Positions 6,084-13,923 of a stretch of 44,340 nucleotides of DNA are shown piece after piece. The stretch spans positions 1 to 44,340 of the forward strand of contig NZ_QFOB01000021.1 of the NCBI RefSeq assembly GCF_003248515.1. Reading direction: 5' to 3'. A program made the position numbers and the translations under genes. The notes below the pieces were generated by a model. It was not told where the DNA came from, did no database searches, and worked only from the letters and a program-made list of their open reading frames with translations. Origin of the DNA: Sphingomonas sp. Its GTDB lineage: Bacteria; Pseudomonadota; Alphaproteobacteria; Sphingomonadales; Sphingomonadaceae. Within the stretch, counting starts at the first letter, position 1; each line of letters starts with the position of its first letter.

Positions 6084-7130
6084 TCAACCCGTGGTCAGGT
6101 AGAGCTCCGCATCCTCGGCCCGAAGCTGGTAGCGCAAGTTAGCGGCCAGCCGGTCCCTACCAAAGGCGCGCAGGTCGCTGTTGAAGTCGTCGAGCTTCGG
6201 TTCGAGCGGCACGATCTCGATGCCCGTCGCGCTCGCGCGTTCGGTCAGCGTCGCCAGTGCACCCGCGCCGGCTGGATCATCGTCGCGGGCGACATAGAGT
6301 CGCTGCAAACCGGCCGGAAACAGGATGGCGGCGAGGTGCGCAGCGGACAGGCCGGCGATCGTACCCGCGGTGGGCATGACCTGTCGCAGCGACAGCATGG
6401 TCTCGATGCCCTCGCCGGCAAGCATTACGCGGCCGCTCCGTCCGAAGCGGACACCGTGCCCGAGCAGATGGCCCATGGCGCGACGAGGATAGGCGACGGG
6501 CGCCTTGTCGGAGCCGTCGAGTGCCAGCCAAGTCCGATGCACACCGGTGACGGTGCCCTCCAGGTCGGTGACCGCCGCGATCATCGCGGGCCACGCGGGC
6601 AGGACTGCGGGGTCATCGTCTTCGGAAGGGCGATACCAGCAATGGGGGTGATGGCCGAGCGCCTCGCAGCCCGCGAGGTCGGTGATGTGCCGGGATGCGA
6701 GATAGGTCGCCACCAGGCTACGAAAAATCGACTTCGATGCCGCCCGCAGACGACGAGCCGCTTCGGGTGTTCCGGCCGGAGTCTTGTCACGACGCGCGGG
6801 CGGATCCTCGGTCGGCGGCGGGGTCGGCATGCTGAGAAAGCGGCGGGCCTCGTCGAGCGTCTCGCGCATGGTGCGGCAATTGCGGGCGGCGGCGATGATA
6901 TCGAGCAGGTCGCCATGATCGCCGCTCTGCGCATCGGTCCATTTGCCGGCCGCGCCGCGACCATCTGGCGACACGGACAGGCGGACATAGAGACTGCGGC
7001 CGGGCGTATTGTGGACATCCCCGACCAGCCAATAGCGACCTTCCTTGCGCCCCTTGGAGAGATAGCGGCGGCAGACGGCCTCGGCATTATCGGCGAGAGC
7101 CAGGGAAAGGTCGGAAGCGATGGAGGCCAT
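6084..7130 (-). CDS. DUF7146/Toprim-domain protein (primase-like)
   Basis: A 348-residue protein. The N-terminal half resembles the DUF7146 region of mobile-element primases (CRRYLSKGRKEGRYWLVGDV, then GKWTDAQSGDHGDLLDIIA). The C-terminal Toprim domain at about 235-335 has the conserved glutamate motif LAGEGIETMLSL and the acidic pair in VARDDDPAGAGAL. Toprim proteins of this kind act on nucleic acids, as primases or topoisomerase-like enzymes. A role in element replication or DNA processing after transfer is inferred. The start at 7130 has GGAGA 7-8 bases upstream. The gene lies right after the parB terminator, so it may have separate or read-through expression. Confidence 0.85.
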   Translation of the reverse strand: MASIASDLSLALADNAEAVCRRYLSKGRKEGRYWLVGDVHNTPGRSLYVRLSVSPDGRGAAGKWTDAQSGDHGDLLDIIAAARNCRTMRETLDEARRFLSMPTPPPTEDPPARRDKTPAGTPEAARRLRAASKSIFRSLVATYLASRHITDLAGCEALGHHPHCWYRPSEDDDPAVLPAWPAMIAAVTDLEGTVTGVHRTWLALDGSDKAPVAYPRRAMGHLLGHGVRFGRSGRVMLAGEGIETMLSLRQVMPTAGTIAGLSAAHLAAILFPAGLQRLYVARDDDPAGAGALATLTERASATGIEIVPLEPKLDDFNSDLRAFGRDRLAANLRYQLRAEDAELYLTTG

Positions 7131-7140
7131 AAGCGTCTCC

Positions 7141-7174
7141 AAAACAAATGGGGCCTGCCGATGTGACAGGCCCC
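7141..7174 (-). terminator. intrinsic terminator after parB
   Basis: An 8-bp perfect stem, GGGGCCTG/CAGGCCCC, with a 9-base loop is followed on the minus strand by ATTTGTTTT. It sits between the parB stop (7190) and the Toprim start (7130). The ribosome-binding site of the Toprim gene follows the T-run directly, so this could act as an attenuator. Confidence 0.7.
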
Positions 7175-7189
7175 CAAGGTCAAAAGCCT

Positions 7190-9319
7190 TCACTCAGCCG
7201 CGATGGCAAAGTGCTCTTCGCTGTCACTGCTATCGTGCGCGGGTTCCGCTTCGGATGCCACGGCCGGTTCGGCGTCGATCGCCGCCGGTTCTTCGACCGG
7301 CTCGATCGCGGGTTCACGCAACGGCTCGGCGAGCCAGCCGGTGCCCGCCAGCAAGGATTCGGCCTCCTTGGCCATGTCGGGCTTCTTCAGCCCCGCGATG
7401 CGGGCCGAGACTTCCGCACCCTTTGCTTCAGCAACGGCGCTGAGGATGCGCACCTTCGTCACCCGGCCAAGGTAATTGTCGACAGTGGCGGTCCAGCCGG
7501 CGGCGACCATGTCGAGATCGGCGGCGCGGCCGAGAACATGGCTGTGCTTGATCCGCCCCGAGACGGTCCGCGCGGAGACGCGGCCCTCGTTGTAACGGTT
7601 GGCCGGTTCCCAAACGGCATTAACGCCGAAGGACGCGCAGTGCGCGAAAAGCGCCGCCTGATCGTCGGCACTGAGCGCGATCAGCGCCTCCCAGAGGTCC
7701 TGCGGCTGATCGGGCAAACGCTCGGCCCAGCTTTCGTGCCGCTCGTCGATCGCACGGGCGGAGGCGCTGTCGTTGAGCCCCGGCGCATGGGTGCCAAGGC
7801 TGCCACCGCGAACCGAAATCTCCACGCAGCTGGTGCCCGACAAATAATGGTAGAAAGTGTCGAGTGCGAGCGCGTGAAGAACGGCGGCGAAGGCGACCTG
7901 CGGATGCAACGCGACCGCATTGCGCAGCGCGAGGGTGCGATGCGTGGTCAATTCAGTGACCAACCGATCGGGCAACGGACGCAACAGATCGTCCTGCTCA
8001 TCCTCCTCGCCGGGTTCTTCGGTGCCCGGCGCGCCACCAACGGATACGATGGCAGGGCCGATATCGTCAGCGTGCCGCTCGTGATCGGCGATCACGGTTC
8101 CGTCCTGCTCTTCGCCCGTGGTGACGGGTTCCTCGACCGACTCGTCTTCCGGCCGGACATACCCACGCTCGACGTAGAGCGAGCCATCGCTGTCGATGCT
8201 GACGAATACGCCGGCACGGGCCATTTCGGTCGGCTGGTAGACAAGGGGACGCGAGACGATCGCGCTGATCTCCTCGTCGATCGCATTGACGCGGGCATCG
8301 ATCTCGTCCGGCACATCGACCGCGCCCGACCATTCTTCTTCCAGCGCCTCGGCTTCCTCGCGGAGCGCTGCGAGCCGCGCCTCGTCGGCCTCGGGCATCT
8401 CGGGCTGGTCGCCGTCGATGACGCGCATGTCGTCATCATAGTCATAAGGGAAGTCGACCGCGACCGCGACCCACTTCCAGCCCTCTTCGCCGATGCGTGC
8501 GCCCTCGGCCTTGAGCTTCTCGTCGACCAATCGATCCAGAAGCACCACGTCCTGCAGCCAGCCGCCCTGATCGTCCTCGAACAAATCGCGCAGCACATAG
8601 CCGCCGGCTGCGACATAAGCGTCAAGACCGACGAAGCGGACCCGCATGTCAGTCGCGCGCACTGACTGTTCGGTGAGCTTGGCCCGGATCATATAGGGCT
8701 GCTGATTGTAGCTGGACTGGAGCATGTCCCAGACCTGCTCCTGGCGCTCGTGGTCTTCAGAAACCGAGAAGGCCATCAGCTGTTCGAGCGTCATGCCGTC
8801 CTCGGCATAGACGTCATGCAGCTTGGGCGAGACGGACGCGAGGCGCAGCCGCTGCTTCACCACGGCTGGCGTCACCATGAAGGTTGCGGCGATGGTCTCG
8901 ATATCGGTGCCTTGGGTCACGAGCTCCTGCATCGCACGGAACTGGTCGAGCGGATGCAGCGCCTCGCGATGGACGTTCTCGGCGAGCGAGTCCTCCTCGG
9001 CCGAGATCTGGTCATCGTCGCGCACGATGCAAGGAACCGGCTCGGTCTTCGCCATCCGGCGCTGCTTCACGAGCTTTTCGAGCGCGCGGAAGCGGCGGCC
9101 GCCGGCCGGCACCTCGAACACGCCGGTCTCGTTGCCCTCGGCATCGCGCTGGGCGCGGACGGTCAAGCTCTGCAGCAAGCCGCGGCGGGCGATGTCCGTG
9201 GCGAGCGAGTCGATCGAGACGCCAACCTTCACGCGCCGGACATTGGCCTGGCTCAGCACCAGCTGGTTGAACGGGATGTCCCGCGAACCGCTGAGGGCGA
9301 TCTTCACATGCTTGGTCAT
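7190..9319 (-). CDS. ParB/RepB/Spo0J-family protein, long ICE/plasmid type
   Basis: A 709-residue protein. The ParB N-terminal nuclease-like domain covers about residues 12-110, with VPAGGRRFRALEKL and LAENVHREALHPLDQFRAM. An HTH region follows at about 125-190 (TIAATFMVTPAVVKQRLRL). The long C-terminal part is acidic, with coiled segments and Glu/Asp/Ala-rich ends. Chromosomal ParB proteins are about 300 residues. This long type is typical of accessory elements and is usually found without an adjacent parA, as here. The role is probably DNA maintenance or regulation rather than classical segregation. The start at 9319 has GGAG 7 bases upstream, embedded in a strong hairpin (9327-9379). It neighbours the DUF2958 and DUF932 genes on the same strand. 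Confidence 0.88.
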   Translation of the reverse strand: MTKHVKIALSGSRDIPFNQLVLSQANVRRVKVGVSIDSLATDIARRGLLQSLTVRAQRDAEGNETGVFEVPAGGRRFRALEKLVKQRRMAKTEPVPCIVRDDDQISAEEDSLAENVHREALHPLDQFRAMQELVTQGTDIETIAATFMVTPAVVKQRLRLASVSPKLHDVYAEDGMTLEQLMAFSVSEDHERQEQVWDMLQSSYNQQPYMIRAKLTEQSVRATDMRVRFVGLDAYVAAGGYVLRDLFEDDQGGWLQDVVLLDRLVDEKLKAEGARIGEEGWKWVAVAVDFPYDYDDDMRVIDGDQPEMPEADEARLAALREEAEALEEEWSGAVDVPDEIDARVNAIDEEISAIVSRPLVYQPTEMARAGVFVSIDSDGSLYVERGYVRPEDESVEEPVTTGEEQDGTVIADHERHADDIGPAIVSVGGAPGTEEPGEEDEQDDLLRPLPDRLVTELTTHRTLALRNAVALHPQVAFAAVLHALALDTFYHYLSGTSCVEISVRGGSLGTHAPGLNDSASARAIDERHESWAERLPDQPQDLWEALIALSADDQAALFAHCASFGVNAVWEPANRYNEGRVSARTVSGRIKHSHVLGRAADLDMVAAGWTATVDNYLGRVTKVRILSAVAEAKGAEVSARIAGLKKPDMAKEAESLLAGTGWLAEPLREPAIEPVEEPAAIDAEPAVASEAEPAHDSSDSEEHFAIAAE

Positions 9320-9326
9320 GGGTCTT

Positions 9327-9379
9327 CTCCATGACGGGCGGCCGGGAGACTCTCTCTCGACCCTCAACCCGTCATGGAG
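9327..9379 (-). promoter_or_regulatory. parB leader hairpin that sequesters the ribosome-binding site (copy 1)
   Basis: A perfect 12-bp stem, CTCCATGACGGG (9379-9368) with CCCGTCATGGAG (9338-9327), encloses a purine-rich loop with GAGAGAGTCTCC. The last four bases of the 3' arm are the GGAG site, 7 bases from the ATG. A homologous leader precedes the DUF932 gene with compensating base changes. Another imperfect hairpin lies just 5' of it (about 9381-9418). Confidence 0.65.
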
Positions 9380-9436
9380 CCGGCGCAGCCCTCTCCCTCT
9401 GAAGGGTGAGAGCCGCGCCGACGCCGGAGATTGGAG

Positions 9437-9844
9437 CTACAGGTCCGGCGGCGGTTCGCCTGGCGGGGATCCCCGGAACAAAGTGTCGGTCCAGAGGATC
9501 GAACCGGTTCGGCGGGACCAGGTGGCCCAGACCGACAGCGGCACGTCGGACGTGAACGCAGTGTCGATCTCGATGCTCATGCCGAACGGCAGCCGGATCG
9601 CCGAGAGCTCGCCCAGCGACCAGGGACCAATCTCCGGACAACCAAAGCCCAAATCAGCGAGTCCCCATAGCACGTCGCCATCCTCGTCGAGCTGGGTGGC
9701 GAGCCAGGTTTGCGCCCCGAGTGGGTTGAAGAATTTGACCACCGGCGCCGGGTCCGGCTCGGGCTTGTTTGCCTGCGCGGCCGCGCGCCGATTGATATCA
9801 TTCGCCCGCAGCGCGTAGCGAAGGATTTGAGGGAGCACGATCAT
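9437..9844 (-). CDS. DUF2958 family protein
   Basis: A 135-residue protein of the DUF2958 family: VVKFFNPLGAQTWLATQLDE, DVLWGLADLGFGCPEIGPWS and LPFGMSIEIDTAFT. DUF2958 is widespread on conjugative elements, often near DUF932, ParB and anti-restriction-like genes. Its activity is not established. The start at 9844 is supported by AGGAG 7 bases upstream. The longer in-frame reading to 10195 lies inside the DUF932 gene and is rejected. It lies 37 bases after the DUF932 stop and is probably co-transcribed with it. Confidence 0.85.
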   Translation of the reverse strand: MIVLPQILRYALRANDINRRAAAQANKPEPDPAPVVKFFNPLGAQTWLATQLDEDGDVLWGLADLGFGCPEIGPWSLGELSAIRLPFGMSIEIDTAFTSDVPLSVWATWSRRTGSILWTDTLFRGSPPGEPPPDL

Positions 9845-9881
9845 CGGACCGCTCCTTTCGCTGCATGAGGTGCGGATGCCG

Positions 9882-11081
9882 TCAGGCGGCGGCGGCGAGG
9901 AGCTTGGCGGCTTTGCCCTCGAGCTCGAGGCGGGTGTCCTGATGTGGCTTGTCGCGCGCGACCGCAGTGATGCCCTCGACGAAATCGAAGATCGACGCCG
10001 GGGGATGGCCTTCCTCGTCGAGCACGGTGGCGATGATGCGGTCGGTGTCGCCCTTGGAGAAGCCGCGCTTGCGCAGGAAGGACTGGCGGTCCTCGGCGGT
10101 GCGAGCGACCAAGCGTTCGCGCGCGGCTTTGATGCCGGCCATGAACGGCACCGGCGATGAGGTCGCGAAATTCTCGAGCGCGGGCGCCGCCTCATGCGCG
10201 AAGCGGTTGGCGGCGAACTTGCTGTGGCGGATGCTGATCTCCTCGAAGCCTTCCGCCCCCCAGATGTTACGGTTCATGCAGACCGCCCGGAGATAGAAGG
10301 AAGCAATGCCGAGTGTCTTCGACCCCACCTCGCTGTTCCACGCATAGAAGCCGCGAAAGAAGAGATCGGGATCGCCGTTGGGCAGACGGCCCGCTTCGAT
10401 CGGGTGCGCATCGTCGACCAAAAACAGGAAGACGTCGCGATCGCTCGCATAGAGGGTCGTGGTGTCCTTGGTCACCTCGACGAAGGGGTTGTGGGTCATC
10501 GTCGACCAATCGAGCAGTCCCGGAACCTTCCAACGGGTGTCGCCGGTGCCGTCCCCGGCAATCTTCATGACGGCCGCGACCAGCTCGTGATCCCAGATCC
10601 GGCCATAGTCAGGGCCGGTGACAGCGCGCAATTCGACCCGGCCATCGTCGGTCTCGAGCGTCTTCATCAGCTCGGCGCGGTGGGAGAGCAGGCCGTGCTG
10701 CATGTTGATGCCGGCCAGCGGCGCCGGAAGCTGCCGGAGATAGCCGGACGGCGCACCGACGAGGCTGCAGAGCTGGCCGAATGACCAATGCGTCGGCATA
10801 ACCGGCTCGTCGCGACCGGGCACGAGCAGGGCCAGGCGTTCGGCATCGTCCCGGCTCGCCTCGACTTTGACGTCACGGGTTTCAACCGTCCGTGCCGTCG
10901 CGCGCTCGGCCCGGGCCTTCACCGCGGCATGGAGCGACGACAGCGACAGGAAGCGCTCGTCGTCGGGGCGCGAGAACCATTCGGAAGAGACGCGGCCGAT
11001 GCGCTGGCCGCGTGAGATATCGACCTTGTAGCGCGCCGATACCGGGCGAGACGTGTCGGATTGCGTGAGGATCGTCGCCAT
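9882..11081 (-). CDS. DUF932 (phage/plasmid-like) protein
   Basis: A 399-residue protein of the DUF932 family. Family features include FLSLSSLHAAVKARAERA, WSFGQLCSLVGAPSGYLRQL, SDRDVFLFLVDDAHPIEAG, FFRGFYAWNSEVGSKTLGIA and RHSKFAANRFAHEA. DUF932 proteins are common on conjugative plasmids, ICEs and phages and are unassigned. Association with DNA maintenance or anti-defence islands is frequent. The start at 11081 follows GGAGA, with a 7-base gap, inside a hairpin homologous to that before parB. It is the first gene of a DUF932-DUF2958-(parB) series. Confidence 0.88.
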   Translation of the reverse strand: MATILTQSDTSRPVSARYKVDISRGQRIGRVSSEWFSRPDDERFLSLSSLHAAVKARAERATARTVETRDVKVEASRDDAERLALLVPGRDEPVMPTHWSFGQLCSLVGAPSGYLRQLPAPLAGINMQHGLLSHRAELMKTLETDDGRVELRAVTGPDYGRIWDHELVAAVMKIAGDGTGDTRWKVPGLLDWSTMTHNPFVEVTKDTTTLYASDRDVFLFLVDDAHPIEAGRLPNGDPDLFFRGFYAWNSEVGSKTLGIASFYLRAVCMNRNIWGAEGFEEISIRHSKFAANRFAHEAAPALENFATSSPVPFMAGIKAARERLVARTAEDRQSFLRKRGFSKGDTDRIIATVLDEEGHPPASIFDFVEGITAVARDKPHQDTRLELEGKAAKLLAAAA

Positions 11082-11088
11082 GGGAAAT

Positions 11089-11138
11089 CTCCGCGACGGG
11101 CGCCGAGAGACTCTCTCTTAGCCCTTACCCGTCACGGA
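11089..11138 (-). promoter_or_regulatory. DUF932 leader hairpin that sequesters the ribosome-binding site (copy 2)
   Basis: TCCGTGACGGG (11138-11128) pairs with CCCGTCGCGGA (11100-11090) over 11 bp including one G-U pair. The loop again carries AGAGAGAGTCTC. GGAG (11092-11089) lies at the 3' end of the stem, 7 bases from the ATG, exactly as in copy 1. Relative to copy 1, one A-T pair has become G-C by change on both sides. Confidence 0.65.
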
Positions 11139-11172
11139 AATCCCGCTTTCCTCTCACTCTCACCGGGGCGTT

Positions 11173-11192
11173 GCGGGGGCGGAGCCGCCCGC
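11173..11192 (-). terminator. GC hairpin downstream of the TIR-like gene
   Basis: GCGGGCGG/CCGCCCCCGC forms a strong stem with a 2-base loop, about 60 bases past the TIR-like stop. There is no T-run, so it could be a transcript end point or processing site rather than an intrinsic terminator. Confidence 0.35.
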
Positions 11193-11254
11193 ATGAAGGG
11201 GTCCGACGCGACCTTGGCGCGGCGGCAGGGGAAGGCATTCCCCCGACCAGAAGC

Positions 11255-12325
11255 CTATTTCTTGTCCTTCTTTTTTCGGCGCTTGGCCCTCTCATCCCAT
11301 CGGGTTTCGACCTCCTTCTGGAAATCGACATAGCCCTTCCAGGCGCGCTCGTTGGTCCGACGGATGCTGACCTCGATATAATCTGCACGCAGCCGCTCCA
11401 GCAGGGCGGTGAGACCGGCGGCCATTTCGTGGCGGCCGGCGTCGATTTCATCCCACGCCGTCTGGCGCTTGCCGGTTAGCGGCATGTCGCCGGGACTGCT
11501 GAATACGTGCGACTTCCCGCTAGGGGTCGAATTGTATTCGTCGACATGGGCGAGCGCTTGAAGCCAGCCGCCATAGAGTTTGTCGACCGCCTCGCGCAGC
11601 ACGGGATCGTACACGCTGAACAGGCTGTTATCGGCGACGCCGCGAAAGTTCTCAAAGAACCAGATTGCCTTGTCGGTGATCATATGGGGGAGTTCTTCGA
11701 TGTGCTGCTGCAACGTCGGGAGATGGAGCGTATCCATCAGCCAGCGCATATTCTCGACGTCGTGGTCGTGCTCGATCTTCTCTCGCGATAAGCCCTTTAT
11801 CTCGGCCGGTCGTTTCGGATTCTTGTCGAGAACCGCCTTCAACGCGATGTGCAGGAGCTTGCTCAGATCGTCGCGTTTGGTCGATGGGTCGGCGGGCGCG
11901 TAATTGTAGGGGCTCGCGCGGTTCTGGGCGAAATCGAACGGCAGATCGGCGGGGAAATCGCCGATCGCCGTGTTGAACAGGAGGATTATGCGGTCCCAGC
12001 CCAGTGTCGCGACCGCATAGCCCAGCTCGTAGCCCACATTGGGGTTGGGACACGGCCGTTCCGCACCCGGCGCAGTGACGGTTGTGATATCGGCGATGAA
12101 GATCGCCGCCGCGTCGATCTTCTCGACGATCTTGTCGTAGATTTTGGGACTGCCGCTGGTGTCCCGGGTTGCCTCATCCGGAACCAGCTTCAGGTTCGGG
12201 TTTGCCGCCTCAAGGCGCTTGCAGGCGTCGGCCAGCGCCTTGCGGATCGCGTTGAGGTTGGTCTTCTTGGGGGAGTCGCTTTGCCACGAGTAGAAGACGT
12301 GCACGGCGGTCTTTTTCTTTGCCAT
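11255..12325 (-). CDS. TIR-like/nucleotide-binding-domain protein, probable defence effector
   Basis: A 356-residue protein. The N-terminal domain (about 6-150) fits the bacterial TIR-like or 'predicted nucleotide-binding' group. It has VFYSWQSDSPKKTNLNAIRK at 9-28, AAIFIADITTV, and NPNVGYELGYAVATLGWDRI with a conserved Glu at about 99 as a candidate catalytic residue. The rest is helical and unassigned, ending in a lysine-rich tail. Related domains cleave NAD or act as cyclic-nucleotide-responsive effectors in anti-phage systems. No partner sensor or cyclase is adjacent, so it may act alone. The start at 12325 is the only one fitting the domain. It lies in the variable cargo position between ICE core genes and integrase, divergent from a GNAT gene. 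Confidence 0.75.
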   Translation of the reverse strand: MAKKKTAVHVFYSWQSDSPKKTNLNAIRKALADACKRLEAANPNLKLVPDEATRDTSGSPKIYDKIVEKIDAAAIFIADITTVTAPGAERPCPNPNVGYELGYAVATLGWDRIILLFNTAIGDFPADLPFDFAQNRASPYNYAPADPSTKRDDLSKLLHIALKAVLDKNPKRPAEIKGLSREKIEHDHDVENMRWLMDTLHLPTLQQHIEELPHMITDKAIWFFENFRGVADNSLFSVYDPVLREAVDKLYGGWLQALAHVDEYNSTPSGKSHVFSSPGDMPLTGKRQTAWDEIDAGRHEMAAGLTALLERLRADYIEVSIRRTNERAWKGYVDFQKEVETRWDERAKRRKKKDKK

Positions 12326-12403
12326 GGTGATAATGTTCCAGACGATGGCGGATGGCAGTCGCGCCGAAGAACGTCACGATCTCGGGCGGTGGAGTTTAGA
12401 TTC

Positions 12404-13141
12404 ATGGATGTCCTGAAGGCAACACCCGCGGATCTCACCGCCGTCCTCGCTTGGCTCGAGCAAGAATATGCAGACGATGGTGAGGGCTTCTGGTGTAACC
12501 GAGGGATTATCGAGCATGCCCTAGAGTATGGCGACCTTTGGGTCATCCGCCGCGGCGGCGAGCCTGTTGCCGTGCAAGTGGGCGACTATGCAGCTGATAT
12601 CGTCAGCGTTCGCAAGGACTGTCGCCGGCAGGGGCTAGGCGATGCCTTGTTTGCGGCGTCGTTGCAGCGAGCGATCGACGATAATGTAAACGTCCTGTCG
12701 ATCGAATGCTCGCCGCGGAGCTCCTGGACCTTCTGGGAGCGCCATGGCTTCGAGCGGTTCGGCGATCTCAGCGAGTGGGGCACGATTACTGCACGACGCA
12801 TTCTCGAGAGGTCGTTCGACCTGCCCAGCGGCCTGCCGCTCGCTGATGTCAGGATCGCTTTCTACCCGGAGTCGGCGACCTACGGACGCAGCGAAATTCG
12901 GCCAATCGCGAACCATAGCCTTCGCGGCAGCCGTCTCGACGACGGCGCGATCATGCTGGGACGCCGAGTGATCGGCCTTTGCGATGACGAGCCCGCAGGG
13001 AAGGATCTTGCCGTCAAGATTGAGGTGGACGGTGAGCTTCGGTGCTTCTGCAAGGCCAAATATGAGGAGGCCGAGGATGCCGGTGTGAGGCACGACCGGA
13101 AAGGTGGAGCATTCTATATCGACGCGGTGGAGCCGCATTAA
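12404..13141 (+). CDS. GNAT-family N-acetyltransferase
   Basis: A 245-residue protein. The N-terminal GNAT fold (about 1-135) contains the acetyl-CoA loop CRRQGLGDALFAASL at about 74-88 and the C-terminal motif SWTFWERHGFERFGD. The last 110 residues form a distinct segment without recognised motif (SLRGSRLDDGAIMLGRRVIG). The start at 12404 has GGAG 9 bases upstream. It is divergent from the TIR-like gene with about 78 bases between them, so the pair may share a regulatory region. The substrate is unknown. Cargo genes of this type include toxins, resistance enzymes and housekeeping acetylases. Confidence 0.8.
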   Translation: MDVLKATPADLTAVLAWLEQEYADDGEGFWCNRGIIEHALEYGDLWVIRRGGEPVAVQVGDYAADIVSVRKDCRRQGLGDALFAASLQRAIDDNVNVLSIECSPRSSWTFWERHGFERFGDLSEWGTITARRILERSFDLPSGLPLADVRIAFYPESATYGRSEIRPIANHSLRGSRLDDGAIMLGRRVIGLCDDEPAGKDLAVKIEVDGELRCFCKAKYEEAEDAGVRHDRKGGAFYIDAVEPH

Positions 13142-13168
13142 TTGCTTTCAGGTCGCTGTTCGGTCGCC

Positions 13169-13384
13169 TCATGAGCCCGAGCCTGCCGGACCTTCAATCA
13201 GCTGCTGGAGGCTGCGGTACAGGATGAGCCGGCGCCGACCCACGCTGGTGGTTTCAAGCGTGCCGTTAGCGATCAACTCGAAGAGCTTTGTCTTGCCAAT
13301 GCCCGTCAAGCGCGTGGCGTCCGCCACCCGGACAGCGAGCGGGCGCGGACCCTGCGCGGAAGACGATGATGAGAGAGCATCCAT
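13169..13384 (-). CDS. small HTH_17/excisionase-like protein next to the integrase
   Basis: A 71-residue protein with one AlpA/excisionase-type HTH: ATRLTGIGKTKLFELIANGT, then TTSVGRRRLILYRSLQQLIE, at about residues 22-62. Such proteins act as recombination directionality factors or small regulators. It is the second HTH of this class in the element, after the rdfS-like one, and is convergent with the GNAT gene. No convincing ribosome-binding site precedes the ATG at 13384, so the exact start is uncertain. It may control or assist the integrase encoded on the opposite strand 540 bases away. Confidence 0.7.
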   Translation of the reverse strand: MDALSSSSSAQGPRPLAVRVADATRLTGIGKTKLFELIANGTLETTSVGRRRLILYRSLQQLIEGPAGSGS

Positions 13385-13923
13385 GGCAGCATTGTGTGGC
13401 TGAGGCGCCAGCGGAACAAGGCATGGGAAGGGCTAATCGCGTCGACGGACATGTATGTTCGGCCTTTGCGCAGGACCGGATATCGCGGGCGGCATTTTCT
13501 TCAGATGCGCGACGTGTTGCGGCCGTTTCCAGTCGCTCCGCGTTGCCGATTTGCTCGATTTATGCTAGTCGTGATGCCTCGGAAATCGATGATCGGAAGC
13601 AATCCTACAATAGTTCGCCATAGTTCGCAGTTATCCGTTTCCAAGATTGGGAACAGAATTGGGAACAGCGCAATTCTTCAGCAAGAAAGTGGAGGAATCC
13701 TCGTGGAATTTGGCCGATTGAGCGGACTCCCGCTCCGCCAAAGACCATTCCGTACGGGTCCGTAACAGACCACCGGAATCGACTTTTTCCTCCTGATTAC
13801 CGACACTTGGAAGACCAGTTCGGCCTCGGCCGTCCGTACCCGTTCATGACAGTCCGATGAATCGGAGGGTCTGAAACGAGGTATCGGCGGTCGAAAAACG
13901 AGGTACATCGAGGAGCCGGAGCC
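13385..13923. other. 539-base region upstream of the integrase (promoter, possible arm sites)
   Basis: No credible gene is seen. It contains two sets of short tandem direct repeats (13610-13668). It also has a segment at 13721-13740 ending CGCTCCGCCA that superficially resembles a tRNA 3' end but is better read as a small hairpin. An integrase promoter and attachment-site arm sequences would be expected here. Confidence 0.5.
13610..13668. repeat. paired short direct repeats upstream of the integrase
   Basis: ATAGTTCGC occurs at 13610-13618 and 13620-13628 (period 10). ATTGGGAACAG occurs at 13646-13656 and 13658-13668 (period 12). Helical-period direct repeats beside an integrase gene fit arm-type integrase or excisionase binding sites. 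That role is inferred. Confidence 0.5.

Noticed and set aside
7148..8665. Long plus-strand frame opposite parB
   Set aside because: It is a mirror of the ParB coding sequence, with composition typical of antisense GC-rich frames and no motif.
9437..10195. Extended start for the DUF2958 gene
   Set aside because: The extra 117 residues overlap the DUF932 gene in another frame. AGGAG and family length support the start at 9844.
13721..13740. tRNA-like 3' end (CTCCGCCA) as an attachment core
   Set aside because: No upstream T-arm or acceptor partner could be drawn, and the stretch itself forms a small GCGGA/TCCGC hairpin, so the likeness is probably chance.
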